Below are positions 1 to 7,838 of a stretch of DNA of 45,116 nucleotides, one piece after another. Within the stretch, counting starts at the first letter, position 1; every line of letters begins with the position of its first letter. Under the pieces are notes generated by a model. It was not told the DNA's origin. It made no database searches and worked only from the letters and a program-made list of their open reading frames with translations. This stretch comes from Vreelandella lionensis. GTDB taxonomy: Bacteria > Pseudomonadota > Gammaproteobacteria > Pseudomonadales > Halomonadaceae. The translations under genes and the position numbers were made by a program. The stretch is taken from NCBI RefSeq assembly GCF_002087295.1, contig NZ_MWVI01000064.1:1-45116 (forward strand). The letters are read 5' to 3'.

Positions 1-19
1 GCCATGCCTGGCGCACCAT

Positions 20-51
20 AAAAAAGCCCCTGACCGAAAGGTTCAGGGGCT
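20..51 (-). terminator. Rho-independent terminator of the first leftward gene
   Basis: Read on the minus strand, a 9 bp perfect stem (AGCCCCTGA with TCAGGGGCT) is followed by a run of six T. It lies 7 bases past the stop that would end the broken gene at 58-1289, so it is that gene's terminator. Confidence 0.8.
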
Positions 52-57
52 AGTGAA

Positions 58-1289
58 TCATGTAGGTCTAATTGAGCAGCGTGTCACGACAGTCTGGGAA
101 ATCCCGCGGTACTCGCCGTGTTCCTTGACTCGCCCCTTCAGTACAACCTTACTCCCCTCAAGGGCCTTACCTGTTTTCCAGACAATGTACCGACCTTCGG
201 GGTCGCAGAATATGTGCTTCCACATCAGCTCCCATCGGTATCTGATGAAAAGGACCGCTTACGCACAACTTCCATCTCCAACTGATCGCCAGGACCTCCA
301 GCATAGCCGAGAGCCATCATTGACTCGGTGTTAACAGCTGACTCCACATGTCGATCGTAGGCAGTGACAGCCGCCGTCATAACGCCGACTCCGCGTTTAA
401 GCTTAACCAAGTCGAAACGAGCATGATGAACAATCATCGTCTCGAAATCGTTATGCTCAGTCTGCAGAGGGATCACTTGCCGTGCCCAAGCTATTACCGC
501 ATCAGCCTACGCCACGTCCTCAGAGACACACGCCTTCATTCGCTTGCTGACCATCGGGACTGAACGAGCCATCTCACCCACAATTTCTGCTGTGGCCAGG
601 TCGCCAGTTTCTTCTGCTCGAGCACGAGACACGAAGCCTCGCTCCCGAATCTGCCTTACTGCCGCGGCAACCAGCCATCGCAGCTCGACAACAGCATCTG
701 GAGGGCGACCGCCCCATATGCCCACCTCATCGATCTCTTCCATCATATTGATAACAGAGACCAATAGTTGAGCACGGGCCATCATCGACTCAGCGCCTTG
801 GTGGCCAAGATAGTCCTTGAGGCATGTCTTTCCGACCTCTAGGACAACGCCAATTGCCATCTCTTCCATCAGAAAGAGATAACGCCGCTCACGCCGTTTG
901 TTGCAGTGGCTGCAGTCGCCCGTGGCGTCGCCCGATCTGTATGGCTCGGGCAATCGGCTATATGCCCACTCCAAGGGAGTGCCCCGTGCTGCCTGGTTCG
1001 CTGCCATGTCGATTCGCGCCAGCAAGCGATACCCGTCCAGCTTCGGAGGTTCGCCACTGACTGCGACTTTCACGGCAACGATCTGCTCCAGCTTAAAGTG
1101 CGACAGTCGATCTTCAAGATCCAACTTCTCACGAGCCCAGGGCTTTACAGCCTCTTCCAGCACGTTGATCTAGAAGGGCGCCATGCCAAGTTTCTTTGCC
1201 TTGCGATCGAGCCGTTCTACCATTTCGCGCAGTGCGGGAAGTTGGCACTTCGGTATCCAGCAGGTGGTCTTGTCTGTCTGTGTCGTCAT
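58..1289 (-). pseudogene. Broken zinc-ribbon-like plasmid/phage protein with two in-frame TAG stops and a frameshift
   Basis: One reading frame starts at ATG 1289, right after a conserved leader and its AGAGGAG Shine-Dalgarno, and runs leftward. It is interrupted by TAG at 1172-1170 (codon 40) and by TAG at 509-507. Both flanks of each stop continue in the same frame. Near 228-232 a GGG run appears one base short; restoring it joins the frame to a tail with MWKHIFCDPEGR and ends at TGA 60-58. The centre has a C-x2-C knuckle (DCSHCNKRR) and a KTCLKDYLG motif. This layout (KLDG, CxxCxxxR, VGxxCLxDFLG, a tail ending TVVTRC) is one I know from large conserved hypothetical families of phages and plasmids, presumed nucleic-acid binding. 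The function is unknown. The 1163-507 stretch is the longest open piece. It could be real decay or sequence error. Confidence 0.72.
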
Positions 1290-1292
1290 GAT

Positions 1293-1345
1293 CCTTACTC
1301 CTCTCTCATTCCTGCGTAAATGCAGGACTCAAGATGAGGTAGGGG
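1293..1345 (-). promoter_or_regulatory. Conserved 5' leader hairpin, copy 1
   Basis: In transcript sense this leader has CCCCTACCTC, a stem TCCTGC/GCAGGA with a short loop, GAATGAGAGAGGAG (the Shine-Dalgarno) and then the ATG at 1289. It is the weakest of five copies in the window: only CCTC/GAGG pair across the outer stem. The motif order matches the other four. Confidence 0.7.
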
Positions 1346-1363
1346 AGTAACTGACGAGCTAAG

Positions 1364-1381
1364 TGTTTCGCACGCGAAACA
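1364..1381. promoter_or_regulatory. 18 bp palindromic site, copy 1 (operator or parS-like)
   Basis: TGTTTCGCACGCGAAACA differs by one central base from the perfect palindrome at 3880. It sits 18 bases upstream of the leader of the 58-1289 gene, where a promoter is expected. This suggests a repressor operator or a ParB/KorB-type site. Confidence 0.6.
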
Positions 1382-1414
1382 AAGAGGGTTCATAGTACTG
1401 TCGCTATGGCTGTG

Positions 1415-1993
1415 TCAGGCAGCGCATTTCGTCCTGTGACGAGCACGGGTGAGCAACTGCTGTAGCCGAGAGGCCTGCCGATGCAGCCTTTGGGCTGTCG
1501 AAAAATTGTCCCATCCTGACTGAAAGCTACCCTCTCGATTCAGCTCCTCAATCTGAACTGCCGTTTCGGTCCATTGGCTAGGAGGCATTGTGTCCACGAG
1601 CCAGCCCCCTCGTTCGTAAAGGTCTATAACAACCCCACCACTATTGCAGATACGCATGATCAAAGGCCTAAACAATCCTTCATATACGTCTTCGGCTTCA
1701 CTCGATGCCTGATAAAACTCAGCAAAACCAGCCTCAGCCAGCTCACGCAGTTTGTAATACTCAGTGTATGGAGGTACAGCCACAGAACGTGAGGTTTCCT
1801 TCTCAAAGAATGCGAGCCCTGGCGCGTGATCGTACATGTTCATCTTCACCTCACCCTCAATGGTGATCGAGGCGCCGGTTGCGGGCAGCACATTAGTGCC
1901 GAACGCTTGATCAAAATAGCCGGCCAAACTAGCAGCGATATTTTTCTGTAGCTCTCGAAGAAACAAGCGGTCTTCATGCGTTAAGTCAGTCAT
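1415..1993 (-). CDS. Hypothetical protein, 192 aa
   Basis: I do not recognise this protein. It is soluble, acidic and rich in aromatic residues, with no signal peptide or membrane segment. The middle (MYDHAPGLAFFEKE, YTEYYKLRELAEAGFAEFY) is mostly helical, and a basic tail follows (RLQQLLTRARHRTKCAA). I prefer ATG 1993 (MTDLTHEDRL) because GGAA lies 7 bases upstream. The frame stays open to a TTG at 2053, but that adds a proline-rich tract without a ribosome site. Unlike its neighbours it lacks the conserved leader. It follows the terminator at 2147-2182, so it is probably transcribed on its own. Confidence 0.6.
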   Translation of the reverse strand: MTDLTHEDRLFLRELQKNIAASLAGYFDQAFGTNVLPATGASITIEGEVKMNMYDHAPGLAFFEKETSRSVAVPPYTEYYKLRELAEAGFAEFYQASSEAEDVYEGLFRPLIMRICNSGGVVIDLYERGGWLVDTMPPSQWTETAVQIEELNREGSFQSGWDNFSTAQRLHRQASRLQQLLTRARHRTKCAA

Positions 1994-2146
1994 AACGGCT
2001 TCCATTTGGCTAAGGTGAGTTTCAGTATCGGGGGGGAGGGGAGGGTGATGCAAAGGGGCTTCATGAGGTGAACACGAACACGGCCAAAGCCTCAGGAAGT
2101 GATAGGGCTTGTGTGTCAGGTGGTATAGCGCGGCTGGCGCCAGCGT

Positions 2147-2182
2147 GAAAAAGCCCCATGCTGAGAACAGCAGAGAGGGCTT
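2147..2182 (-). terminator. Terminator of the 2189-2779 gene
   Basis: On the minus strand AAGCCC pairs with GGGCTT around an inner GCTG/CAGC stem, followed by TTTTT. It begins about 7 bases after the stop of the gene at 2189. A separate perfect 12 bp palindrome (GCTGGCGCCAGC, 2133-2144) lies just beyond, in the upstream region of the next gene. Confidence 0.65.
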
Positions 2183-2188
2183 GAAATA

Positions 2189-2779
2189 CTACGCGAGCAC
2201 TACAGCATCATCCAGGTGGCGGGCCTGAAGCCTTACCAAGCTGGACGAGCCATCTGGCCTGAAAACATTGCGTTTGCGCGGCAAGTCCACCTTGGTGAAT
2301 GTGTCGCACTCCAGGCCTCCAACGAACCGTACTGTGTACGGTAGTTTTATCCGATCGCCATTTTGCAGACGCACACGCTGCTTTTTCGATTCAGCATGCT
2401 TTAGGCATCTCTCACGCCATTCGCTGGCATACTTCAGTCCGACTCCCACTACTACCCCCAACTGCTCCAGCTCCTCAAGCGGAGATAGCAGTTTGAGAAT
2501 CGATGCAGGGCACTGTGACAAGGCTGGCCCCATGGTTTCATCCATCGACTTGTAGCAAAACTCTCCCTGCGAACAGCTAGTTTTCACGACCGCCGCTATC
2601 GTGTACTCAATAGACGCATGATCCGTGGCCTCTCCCCTCCGCTGGACCTTAATCGCAGCGTAATAGGTAGAGCCCACGAAACTCGACTTCAGCACTTCGT
2701 TAGATCCATCCTGGTTGGTGTATTCCTTGTCCAGGTAGGCTTTACGGTCGGACGGCTTTGGTACGCATAAAGTACCCAT
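2189..2779 (-). CDS. Conserved hypothetical protein with MDETMGP motif (DUF6927-like)
   Basis: This 196 aa soluble protein starts at ATG 2779, directly downstream of a conserved leader with SD AGAGGAG. An N-terminal stretch SSFVGSTYYAAIKV, a middle FCYKSMDETMGP with CPASILKLLSP, then EWRERC and a beta-rich C-terminal half match a family I know from phages and plasmids (typical motif GYKDMDETMGP, later CPxxILxLLTP and WRxRC). I think it is the one named DUF6927, but the name is from memory. The function is unknown. It is a single-gene unit with its own terminator, leader and upstream palindrome (2851-2868). Confidence 0.72.
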   Translation of the reverse strand: MGTLCVPKPSDRKAYLDKEYTNQDGSNEVLKSSFVGSTYYAAIKVQRRGEATDHASIEYTIAAVVKTSCSQGEFCYKSMDETMGPALSQCPASILKLLSPLEELEQLGVVVGVGLKYASEWRERCLKHAESKKQRVRLQNGDRIKLPYTVRFVGGLECDTFTKVDLPRKRNVFRPDGSSSLVRLQARHLDDAVVLA

Positions 2780-2782
2780 AAT

Positions 2783-2834
2783 CTTACTCCTCTCTCATTC
2801 CTGCGGTATTGCAGGTCTCAGGAGGGGATAGGGG
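2783..2834 (-). promoter_or_regulatory. Conserved 5' leader hairpin, copy 2
   Basis: In transcript sense it has CCCCTATC, CTCCT, GAGA, the stem CCTGC/GCAGG, GAATGAGAG and AGGAG, then ATG 2779. CTCCT can pair with AGGAG and would hide the ribosome site. Confidence 0.75.
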
Positions 2835-2850
2835 TGAAACTGACAGAAAA

Positions 2851-2868
2851 TGTTACGCATGCGAAACA
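2851..2868. promoter_or_regulatory. 18 bp palindromic site, copy 2
   Basis: TGTTACGCATGCGAAACA has one mismatch to the perfect palindrome. It lies 16 bases upstream of the leader of the 2189-2779 gene, the same arrangement as copy 1. Confidence 0.6.
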
Positions 2869-2947
2869 TAGCGTCTAGCTCCCATTGCAGTGCCATATAG
2901 GATCGAAGCCGCAAAATCATGATCCTGGCTCATGGGCATCATAAATA

Positions 2948-2986
2948 GAAAAACCCCCAGGCAGCACAAGGCTGACTAGGGGCTTA
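2948..2986 (-). terminator. Terminator of the 3775-3016 operon
   Basis: On the minus strand CCCCTAGTCAGC pairs imperfectly with GCTGCCTGGGG and is followed by TTTTT. It lies about 30 bases after the stop at 3016. Confidence 0.6.
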
Positions 2987-3015
2987 GAAAGAGGAGTGAT
3001 AACTGCGCGATCGCG

Positions 3016-3426
3016 TCAGTCCTCCTCGGGTAGCATGATCGTTATCACAGGCTTAGGGGTATCCCCAGGACCTATAGTCATAACAACATGTTTTGGCACA
3101 ACGATAGAGCCGGTTTCGGATTGCTCAATCACATCAACGATGAAGTCGATATATCTCTCGTTGCGCTCTCTCGCAGCAGCCTCAAGGGCGACAAGCAATA
3201 CATCGCCTAACCGCTTATCCTCTTGCTGCTGCATCTCATGAGGGCTTCTACCGTCATGCCACGCCACCAAAGCCTCCCAGGCTGCAGCAGTCATGGCAAC
3301 AGGCACCTTGAAACCCATCATGTTGCCGGCGGCGTGCTCAGCACGTTCGCTGACATCTACCAAATTGCCATCTTCGATGGCATCCGCACGGGAATAGCTA
3401 TGGATCATGTCAGTTTCATCAAACAT
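3016..3426 (-). CDS. DUF6573-like conserved plasmid protein
   Basis: The protein has 136 aa with start ATG 3426. This ATG overlaps the stop of the upstream gene (ATGTTTGA), so translation is probably coupled. The N-terminus IHSYSRADAIEDGNLVDVS, the central VAMTAAAWEAL and the C-terminus IGPGDTPKPVITIMLPEED match the family known as DUF6573, common on plasmids and phages and of unknown function. Longer in-frame starts up to 3642 would run through the upstream gene and are rejected. It is the second gene of a two-gene operon that shares one leader (3781-3836) and one terminator. Confidence 0.78.
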   Translation of the reverse strand: MFDETDMIHSYSRADAIEDGNLVDVSERAEHAAGNMMGFKVPVAMTAAAWEALVAWHDGRSPHEMQQQEDKRLGDVLLVALEAAARERNERYIDFIVDVIEQSETGSIVVPKHVVMTIGPGDTPKPVITIMLPEED

Positions 3427-3775
3427 GAGCTGTAGCCCCCTGTTGGCGTGACGCCAAAAAAGCAGCCATTGGGATGGGTGTAACCTCAGGCCCAGTCGGC
3501 AACTTCCAGGCGCTCTCACGTCTAACAACGCGAGCCAGTCGATCAGCAGCAAAGCATAGCCCCCAGCGTTCATTAGAACGCTCAGACAAGCCGCTTGGTT
3601 CGTGCGTAACCTCCCACATCCAGTCAGAATCCACATCCACACATGAGCGGACTTTGAACACCTGCTCGCTTATTCGCACCCTCCGGCTCAGACCTTCAAC
3701 GCCTAAGTATTCACCGAAGTTACCGCCGCGACGGCTGTAGATGATCGTTTCCAAACGCTCGCCAAATGTTTCCAT
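3419..3775 (-). CDS. Hypothetical protein, 118 aa, first gene of a two-gene operon
   Basis: I do not recognise the family. The start at ATG 3775 (METFGERLETII) follows the GA-rich Shine-Dalgarno of the conserved leader. The protein is soluble and basic, with RRGGNFGEYLG near residue 16 and WMWEVTHEPSGLSERSNERWG near the middle, which looks like a small beta-rich fold. Its stop overlaps the start of the DUF6573-like gene. It is divergent from the 3917 gene, and the perfect palindrome at 3880-3897 lies between the two, so both may answer to the same regulator. Confidence 0.65.
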   Translation of the reverse strand: METFGERLETIIYSRRGGNFGEYLGVEGLSRRVRISEQVFKVRSCVDVDSDWMWEVTHEPSGLSERSNERWGLCFAADRLARVVRRESAWKLPTGPEVTPIPMAAFLASRQQGATAHV

Positions 3776-3780
3776 TGGGA

Positions 3781-3836
3781 TTCTCTCTCTTCTCTCTCTC
3801 ACATTCCTGCAAAGCAGGTCTCAAGAAGAGATAGGG
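3781..3836 (-). promoter_or_regulatory. Conserved 5' leader hairpin, copy 3
   Basis: In transcript sense CTCTTCT pairs with AGAAGAG around an inner CCTGC TTT GCAGG stem. The outer stem sequence differs from copy 4 (CTCCTCT/AGAGGAG) yet keeps its pairing, which is covariation. Confidence 0.8.
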
Positions 3837-3879
3837 GCCTTGCTGACGTTGAAAAGTATGGTATTGGTAGCCCCCTACC

Positions 3880-3897
3880 TGTTTCGCATGCGAAACA
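3880..3897. promoter_or_regulatory. Perfect 18 bp palindrome, copy 3
   Basis: TGTTTCGCATGCGAAACA is its own reverse complement. It lies between the divergent genes starting at 3775 and 3917, only 8 bases before the AGGAG of the rightward gene. Its half sites (TGTTTC, GAAACA) equal those of chromosomal parS, with a centre two bases longer. Confidence 0.7.
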
Positions 3898-3916
3898 ATC
3901 AATTCAGGAGATGCCT

Positions 3917-4759
3917 ATGGTCGGTAAAGCAACAGCCCAGGACAGCACTACTGAGGGAGCGCCCAGAGAGAATCTGCGTGTTATCCAGGTTCGCCACCGA
4001 GAGACACCCAACAGCGAGACCCCAGACGCGATTTTGATGATCCAGCGGATAGAACAAATTGTTGGCCAGGGCGCTCGACTCACGCTTAGAGTCAAACGGA
4101 TCGATACCCAGCGGCCTCCTGAGGGAAATGAACTCGAATGGTCAGCTGCATATTCGCCTTCAAGCTCAACAGATAGGGAGCGGGTCAGACTCACTCACGG
4201 TGAATGCAGAGGTCCCGCAGATATTCAAATGATTCTTAACGGTTTACGCGGGTTTCGTATCGGCACCTACCTGATGGCAGAGATCGTCACTTGGGCCAGG
4301 CAGTGGCCGTTGGCAGAGGTAATGAAGATCGAGCTGTCGTGGCAAGATGAAAAGCCAGGCGCACACGATGGAAATAACAAGGTTAGGCGTGATCGGTTCT
4401 ATGAGCAGTTCGGTATTGAATTCATCCCTAGTGAAACCGAATCGCAGATAACCGCTCGATCAAAATACATGCTTGCTGAAAACCTGACGACTGACGATGC
4501 CGAGCGTGCCTGGCGATTGAATATCCAAAAGGTGAATGCGAGTGACTGGCTAGTTGATCAGCAGCGAAAGCTGGAAGAACAGGAAGGGCAGATAGCGAAG
4601 CTCAAGCGAAAGGCTGCAAGCCTGCAGACCACGAAAGACCGCATTGAAGCCCATCCATACCGCTATGCAGTGTGTCGTTTTCTTACCAATCCTCTGGCGT
4701 TGGGCTGCCTTGCACTGGTGGCTGTGGCCTTTTCCCTCGCCAAGGAAGTGGTTAGCTGA
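3917..4759 (+). CDS. GNAT-like protein with coiled coil and C-terminal membrane anchor
   Basis: This is the only rightward gene of the left backbone, 280 aa. ATG 3917 is chosen over 3911 because AGGAG (3906-3910) is 6 bases upstream. Residues ~105-125 (NGLRGFRIGTYLMAEIV) resemble the acetyl-CoA-binding motif A of GNAT acetyltransferases. NKVRRDRFYEQFGIEF near residue 155 resembles the C-terminal GNAT motif (NxxRRxFYExxGF). A coiled coil follows (about 215-250, QQRKLEEQEGQIAKLKRK), then one membrane helix at the end (FLTNPLALGCLALVAVAFSL). I infer a membrane-tethered acetyltransferase-like protein; the substrate is unknown. Catalytic competence is uncertain because the RxxGxG/A loop is only approximate. 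Confidence 0.62.
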   Translation: MVGKATAQDSTTEGAPRENLRVIQVRHRETPNSETPDAILMIQRIEQIVGQGARLTLRVKRIDTQRPPEGNELEWSAAYSPSSSTDRERVRLTHGECRGPADIQMILNGLRGFRIGTYLMAEIVTWARQWPLAEVMKIELSWQDEKPGAHDGNNKVRRDRFYEQFGIEFIPSETESQITARSKYMLAENLTTDDAERAWRLNIQKVNASDWLVDQQRKLEEQEGQIAKLKRKAASLQTTKDRIEAHPYRYAVCRFLTNPLALGCLALVAVAFSLAKEVVS

Positions 4760-4786
4760 ACCATCCGCCAGCCTCTGGTAACCGGA

Positions 4787-4817
4787 AATAAAAAAGCTCT
4801 TCGCGAAGGAAGAGCTT
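4787..4817 (-). terminator. Terminator, probably of the 5278-4876 operon
   Basis: A 9 bp perfect stem (AAGCTCTTC/GAAGAGCTT) is followed by six T on the minus strand. It may also stop transcription of the convergent 3917-4759 gene. Confidence 0.8.
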
Positions 4818-4875
4818 GTTGAATGTGAGATCAATGTCTCTTGTTCTGACGAGAATGACAATCGCCAGAATTCAG

Positions 4876-4998
4876 CTAACTGCTGCTGCCGTCCTGATGG
4901 TGATGATGCTTGCTGCGTTCAATTTGAACGAACGTGAATAAACACACGGCCGCCATAAAGACTGCAAAAGCTGTAACTAACCATCCAAAAGGGCTCAT
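4876..4998 (-). CDS. Small membrane protein, 40 aa, His-rich tail
   Basis: ATG 4998 follows AAGGA by 8 bases and lies 4 bases after the stop of the 5003-5278 gene. The product has one hydrophobic helix (residues 5-25, GWLVTAFAVFMAAVCLFTFV), then a charged stretch with four consecutive His (SKHHHHQDGSSS). Coupling to another small membrane protein, plus the terminator downstream, supports a real gene. The function is unknown. The His cluster could bind metal, but that is speculation. Confidence 0.6.
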   Translation of the reverse strand: MSPFGWLVTAFAVFMAAVCLFTFVQIERSKHHHHQDGSSS

Positions 4999-5002
4999 AA
5001 AT

Positions 5003-5278
5003 TCAATCCTTTTCTGCACTGTTGCGCTCAATTCTTACAAGAAACGCAATACCTGTTACCCAAATGATAGCACCTACGAAAAACATGGCAACTGATGCAC
5101 CAAGAGTGATTTTCTCGCTAGGAGCGAAGAAACCCAGAACTCCGGCACCCATAGCGCCAAGACCGAGTTTTCGTACATCGTCTGTCAGTGCCTGCAGGCT
5201 GTCCGGCCCCAGCAGAGGCTGGCCATCCTGCATCCTTCGTCGTACCGTGGCGACCCATTGTTGAAACTTTACGCTCAT
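5003..5278 (-). CDS. Small membrane protein, 91 aa, two hydrophobic segments
   Basis: It starts at ATG 5278, directly after a conserved leader. The first 40 residues are soluble and amphipathic (QQWVATVRRRMQDG). Two hydrophobic segments follow: about 40-52 (LGAMGAGVLGFFA) and 57-80 (ITLGASVAMFFVGAIIWVTG). I do not recognise the family. It forms a two-gene unit with the 40 aa protein downstream (4876-4998), sharing the leader and the terminator at 4787. The pair could be an entry-exclusion or stress peptide pair, but nothing in the sequence proves it. Confidence 0.62.
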   Translation of the reverse strand: MSVKFQQWVATVRRRMQDGQPLLGPDSLQALTDDVRKLGLGAMGAGVLGFFAPSEKITLGASVAMFFVGAIIWVTGIAFLVRIERNSAEKD

Positions 5279-5280
5279 GA

Positions 5281-5331
5281 TCCTACTCCTCTCATTCCTG
5301 CTGGATTACAGGTCTCAAGAGGAGATAGGGG
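5281..5331 (-). promoter_or_regulatory. Conserved 5' leader hairpin, copy 4
   Basis: This is the clearest copy. CTCCTCT pairs with AGAGGAG (7 bp, containing the Shine-Dalgarno) around an inner CCTG/CAGG stem, followed by ATG 5278. It marks the left edge of the backbone before the accessory block. Confidence 0.8.
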
Positions 5332-5733
5332 GGCAGGGTGACACTCAGGTTCGTAAATAGGGTGCACAGCGAATTTTCCGTGAACGATAGCTATCACGCG
5401 GGCGACTCGACTAGCGCGGTTCCGCCTGCCGATGCCAATGTCCGGCTCGTTGCGTCGTTCTTGACCAGCGTCAGGTGAGACTGGTCTGCGTCAGCAGTTC
5501 ATCGAGCAGGCCGTTCAGAGTGCGCCGAAGGTAGATCAACAGACCCTTCTCCTTGGCCACCACCGTTACCTTGGCGAAGAGATTAGAGGCGGCGGGGAAA
5601 GGCGTTCGCACTACGGGGCCCATGACCAGTTTCACCCCCCCACAGCAGGCCGAGGCCGCACACATCGCCGATCCAGCGATAGCATAGACCTACCGTCCTT
5701 AACATGCAGAACGGCAGATGCAAAAGCAGTGGC
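5332..5733. other. Region without a recognised gene
   Basis: Short frames on the minus strand (for example one ending KGLLIYLRRTLNGLLDELLT near 5471) have no ribosome site or recognisable family. The stretch is probably the junction between backbone and accessory DNA. Confidence 0.5.
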
Positions 5734-5856
5734 CTAGCGAAAGACCACACTGGCGATTAGGGCAATGCCAATTAAGAAAAGCACCATAATGCCGATAGTT
5801 TGCCGGGTACTGGGCCTGTTGAGCCTCGTAAACCACTGTTGAACCCGAGACCTCAT
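5734..5856 (-). CDS. Possible small membrane protein, 40 aa
   Basis: ATG 5856 to TAG 5736-5734 encodes a basic N-terminus (MRSRVQQWFTRLNRPSTRQ) and one strong membrane helix (IGIMVLFLIGIALIASVVF). The ribosome site is poor: AGG only 2 bases upstream. The charge pattern is that of an N-in single-span protein. I call it because of its composition and clean ends, but it could be a remnant. Confidence 0.4.
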   Translation of the reverse strand: MRSRVQQWFTRLNRPSTRQTIGIMVLFLIGIALIASVVFR

Positions 5857-6080
5857 TACCTGGGCTCAAGATAAAAACCAGAATGTCACTCCGAGATAGA
5901 GCCGAGGGTGACCGTACCGAGACAGGGGTGGAGAGACATAACATGCTGGCGATCACGTTACTGGGCCGCTGGCTCCGCCATGCATGCTGGGCTACACCAG
6001 CAGCTATGTAGCATGTAATTGATTTTTTTCACATCTCGCGCCCCGGAGTTCGCCATCTACCGCCAGCGAACCCAGTTCAC

Positions 6081-6707
6081 TCACCCGACAGCGGGAGGCT
6101 TGGCCGCGCCTTCATACATGAACGTCATGGTCTTGGGACGACCGAGATAGCCTGTAGCCAGATCCTGGAGTACAAAGCCGGCATTGAGAAGCAACACATC
6201 TGTCTGCCGATCCAGATGGCAGCCACCGGCGCAACGCTTCCAATACGGAGTCAGCCGTTGCTGCCAGCTGGCAACGCGGGTTTCTGGCGCGAGTCCATGC
6301 TCGACAAAAATCAATTGTCCCCCGGGCTTGAGCACCCTTCGCGCCTGGGCTAGAGCCGCTTCTATGTCCGGAATCGTGCAGAGTGTCCAAGTACTCAGGC
6401 CCGTGTCTATGCTGTCATCAGGTAGTATTATCTGCTCTGCGCCCATTTGCAGCACTTCCACCTTGAAAGGGGCTTTGTTAATACGCTTTTGCGCAAGCTT
6501 TAAAAGGCCACCATCCGGCTCCACTGCATAGTACTTCTCTATAAGCTCAGGGTTGTAATAAGGTAGGTTAACTCCAGATCCAAATCCAAGTTCTAAGACA
6601 CTCCCCCGAGCTTTGGCCACGGTACGTTGACGATATTTCTTAAGCATCCCCGCTCCCATCGTCAGGTTGATCAGATGCGGCAGTATGTGGCGGCTATAAA
6701 AACCCAT
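6081..6707 (-). CDS. Class I SAM-dependent methyltransferase
   Basis: This 208 aa protein starts at ATG 6707 (MGFYSRHILPHLINL) behind a strong GGAGG. Longer starts up to 6818 lack a ribosome site. Motif I is VLELGFGSGVNLPYY, motif II has the acidic residue in AVEPDGGLL, later blocks are DDSIDTGLSTWTLCTIPD and VLKPGGQLIFVEHG, then a Cys-rich WKRCAGGCHLDR. This matches small UbiE/Methyltransf_11-type enzymes often carried on resistance islands. The substrate is unknown. It lies just outside the mercury transposon beside remnants of an MFS exporter, which suggests a former metal or drug detoxification cluster. Confidence 0.75.
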   Translation of the reverse strand: MGFYSRHILPHLINLTMGAGMLKKYRQRTVAKARGSVLELGFGSGVNLPYYNPELIEKYYAVEPDGGLLKLAQKRINKAPFKVEVLQMGAEQIILPDDSIDTGLSTWTLCTIPDIEAALAQARRVLKPGGQLIFVEHGLAPETRVASWQQRLTPYWKRCAGGCHLDRQTDVLLLNAGFVLQDLATGYLGRPKTMTFMYEGAAKPPAVG

Positions 6708-7079
6708 GGCACTTCCTCCACATTCGATAGGGATAAAACTCATATCATTGTGTTGTAAGCCTATAGCACCCCCGCTAAGCCAGCTTGTGCCCTTTGTTGC
6801 CCTCCATCTCTGGGGCACTACAACGCGCTCTTTCCCGTCCTAGGTGTTGAACTTTCCGGCAATGTCTACTGCTACGACTATTGCGCCCAAGACCCATCGG
6901 GCAAGAAGAAGGAGTGATGCTCGTCATGTCTTTCTCCTTTTTGGCGCGGGCGTGACCGGGCCTATGGGCAAGGAGATGGTCGGTAAATCACTTCCCAGCT
7001 TGGTTAGGGATCCAGCTGCGCTGAGACCGTGCGGTGATCTGGAGTACCTCCTTCATGCGCAGCGTCGAGAATAGGCCCG

Positions 7080-7450
7080 AGGCGAACGTCAAAGCCACCA
7101 CCACTCACAACGCCGCAGCCAGTCCCAGTGTATCCGCTACCACCCCTGCGATAATAGCGCCTAAGAAATAGCCAAGATCACGCCAGAGGCGATAGATGCC
7201 AACCGAGGATCACCACGCTGGATGCACGACATCACCGATGACGACGAACAGGGTAGGATAAACCATCGCTTTACCTATCCCAATAGGAACGCGCCCGTCG
7301 CAAATCCCGAAAACCCTACGGAGACAGCAAACACCACAATGACCACTGCTGGCAGACGATGAGCCCCTGACGCCCCACCCGGTCTGACCAGGCACCGGTA
7401 AAGAGCTTACCGATGCTCCAGACGGCGGGGTATATCGCTGTCAGAATACC
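7080..7450 (-). pseudogene. MFS transporter remnant
   Basis: Pieces in different minus-strand frames spell the C-terminal half of a major facilitator: GILTAIYPAVWSIGKLFTG, then SDRVG, then a piece close to GIGKAMVYPTLFVVIGDVVHP, then LGWHLS. Stops and shifts separate them. No start or complete frame survives. It is upstream of the methyltransferase in the same orientation, so the two may once have formed an operon. Confidence 0.55.
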
Positions 7451-7565
7451 AATCTTTTCTAAGGCGATAAGCCTTACCGAGGGCTATCCGCAGTGGAAAG
7501 CCGCCGGACATCCGGTGCAGATAGAAATGCAGGAGAAACCGACACTACAGGGAGAAGAACTGACG

Positions 7566-7698
7566 ATGGGCGAAATGGTGGCTTGCGGCGGATTGATGAT
7601 GTGGTGGGATGGACCTGCTCTGTCTGCTTGTAATCCTGCTCCTCGTGCTTGGGGTTGCCGCACTCGTATAGTACTTGTTCTTTAGCAACAGGCAATGA
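7566..7698 (+). pseudogene. Degraded copy of the Met-rich small membrane protein
   Basis: The plus strand encodes MGEMVACGGLMMWW, then after a one-base shift MDLLCLLVILLLVLGVAALV, a TAG where the paralogue has Lys, and YLFF. This parallels the intact protein at 7839-7961 (MMWGMGLIGLLVLILLVLG, ALVKYLF). The two copies are in opposite orientation, about 140 bp apart. Confidence 0.5.
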
Positions 7699-7838
7699 GT
7701 GGCTGCGGATGTCCCGCGCCTCAGTTGGAATAACATGGCACTCGTATATGCCGGCTATCTGCCCTTGTGTGAACTTGGGAAGCAAATGGTTGTACTCACT
7801 GAGAGCCCTCAGTATCCTCACCGCTTTTAAGGTCTCGC

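Noticed and set aside
3427..3642. N-terminal extension of the DUF6573-like gene
   Set aside because: It overlaps the upstream gene entirely and the extension is Trp/Leu/Arg-rich shadow sequence; ATG 3426 fits the family start.
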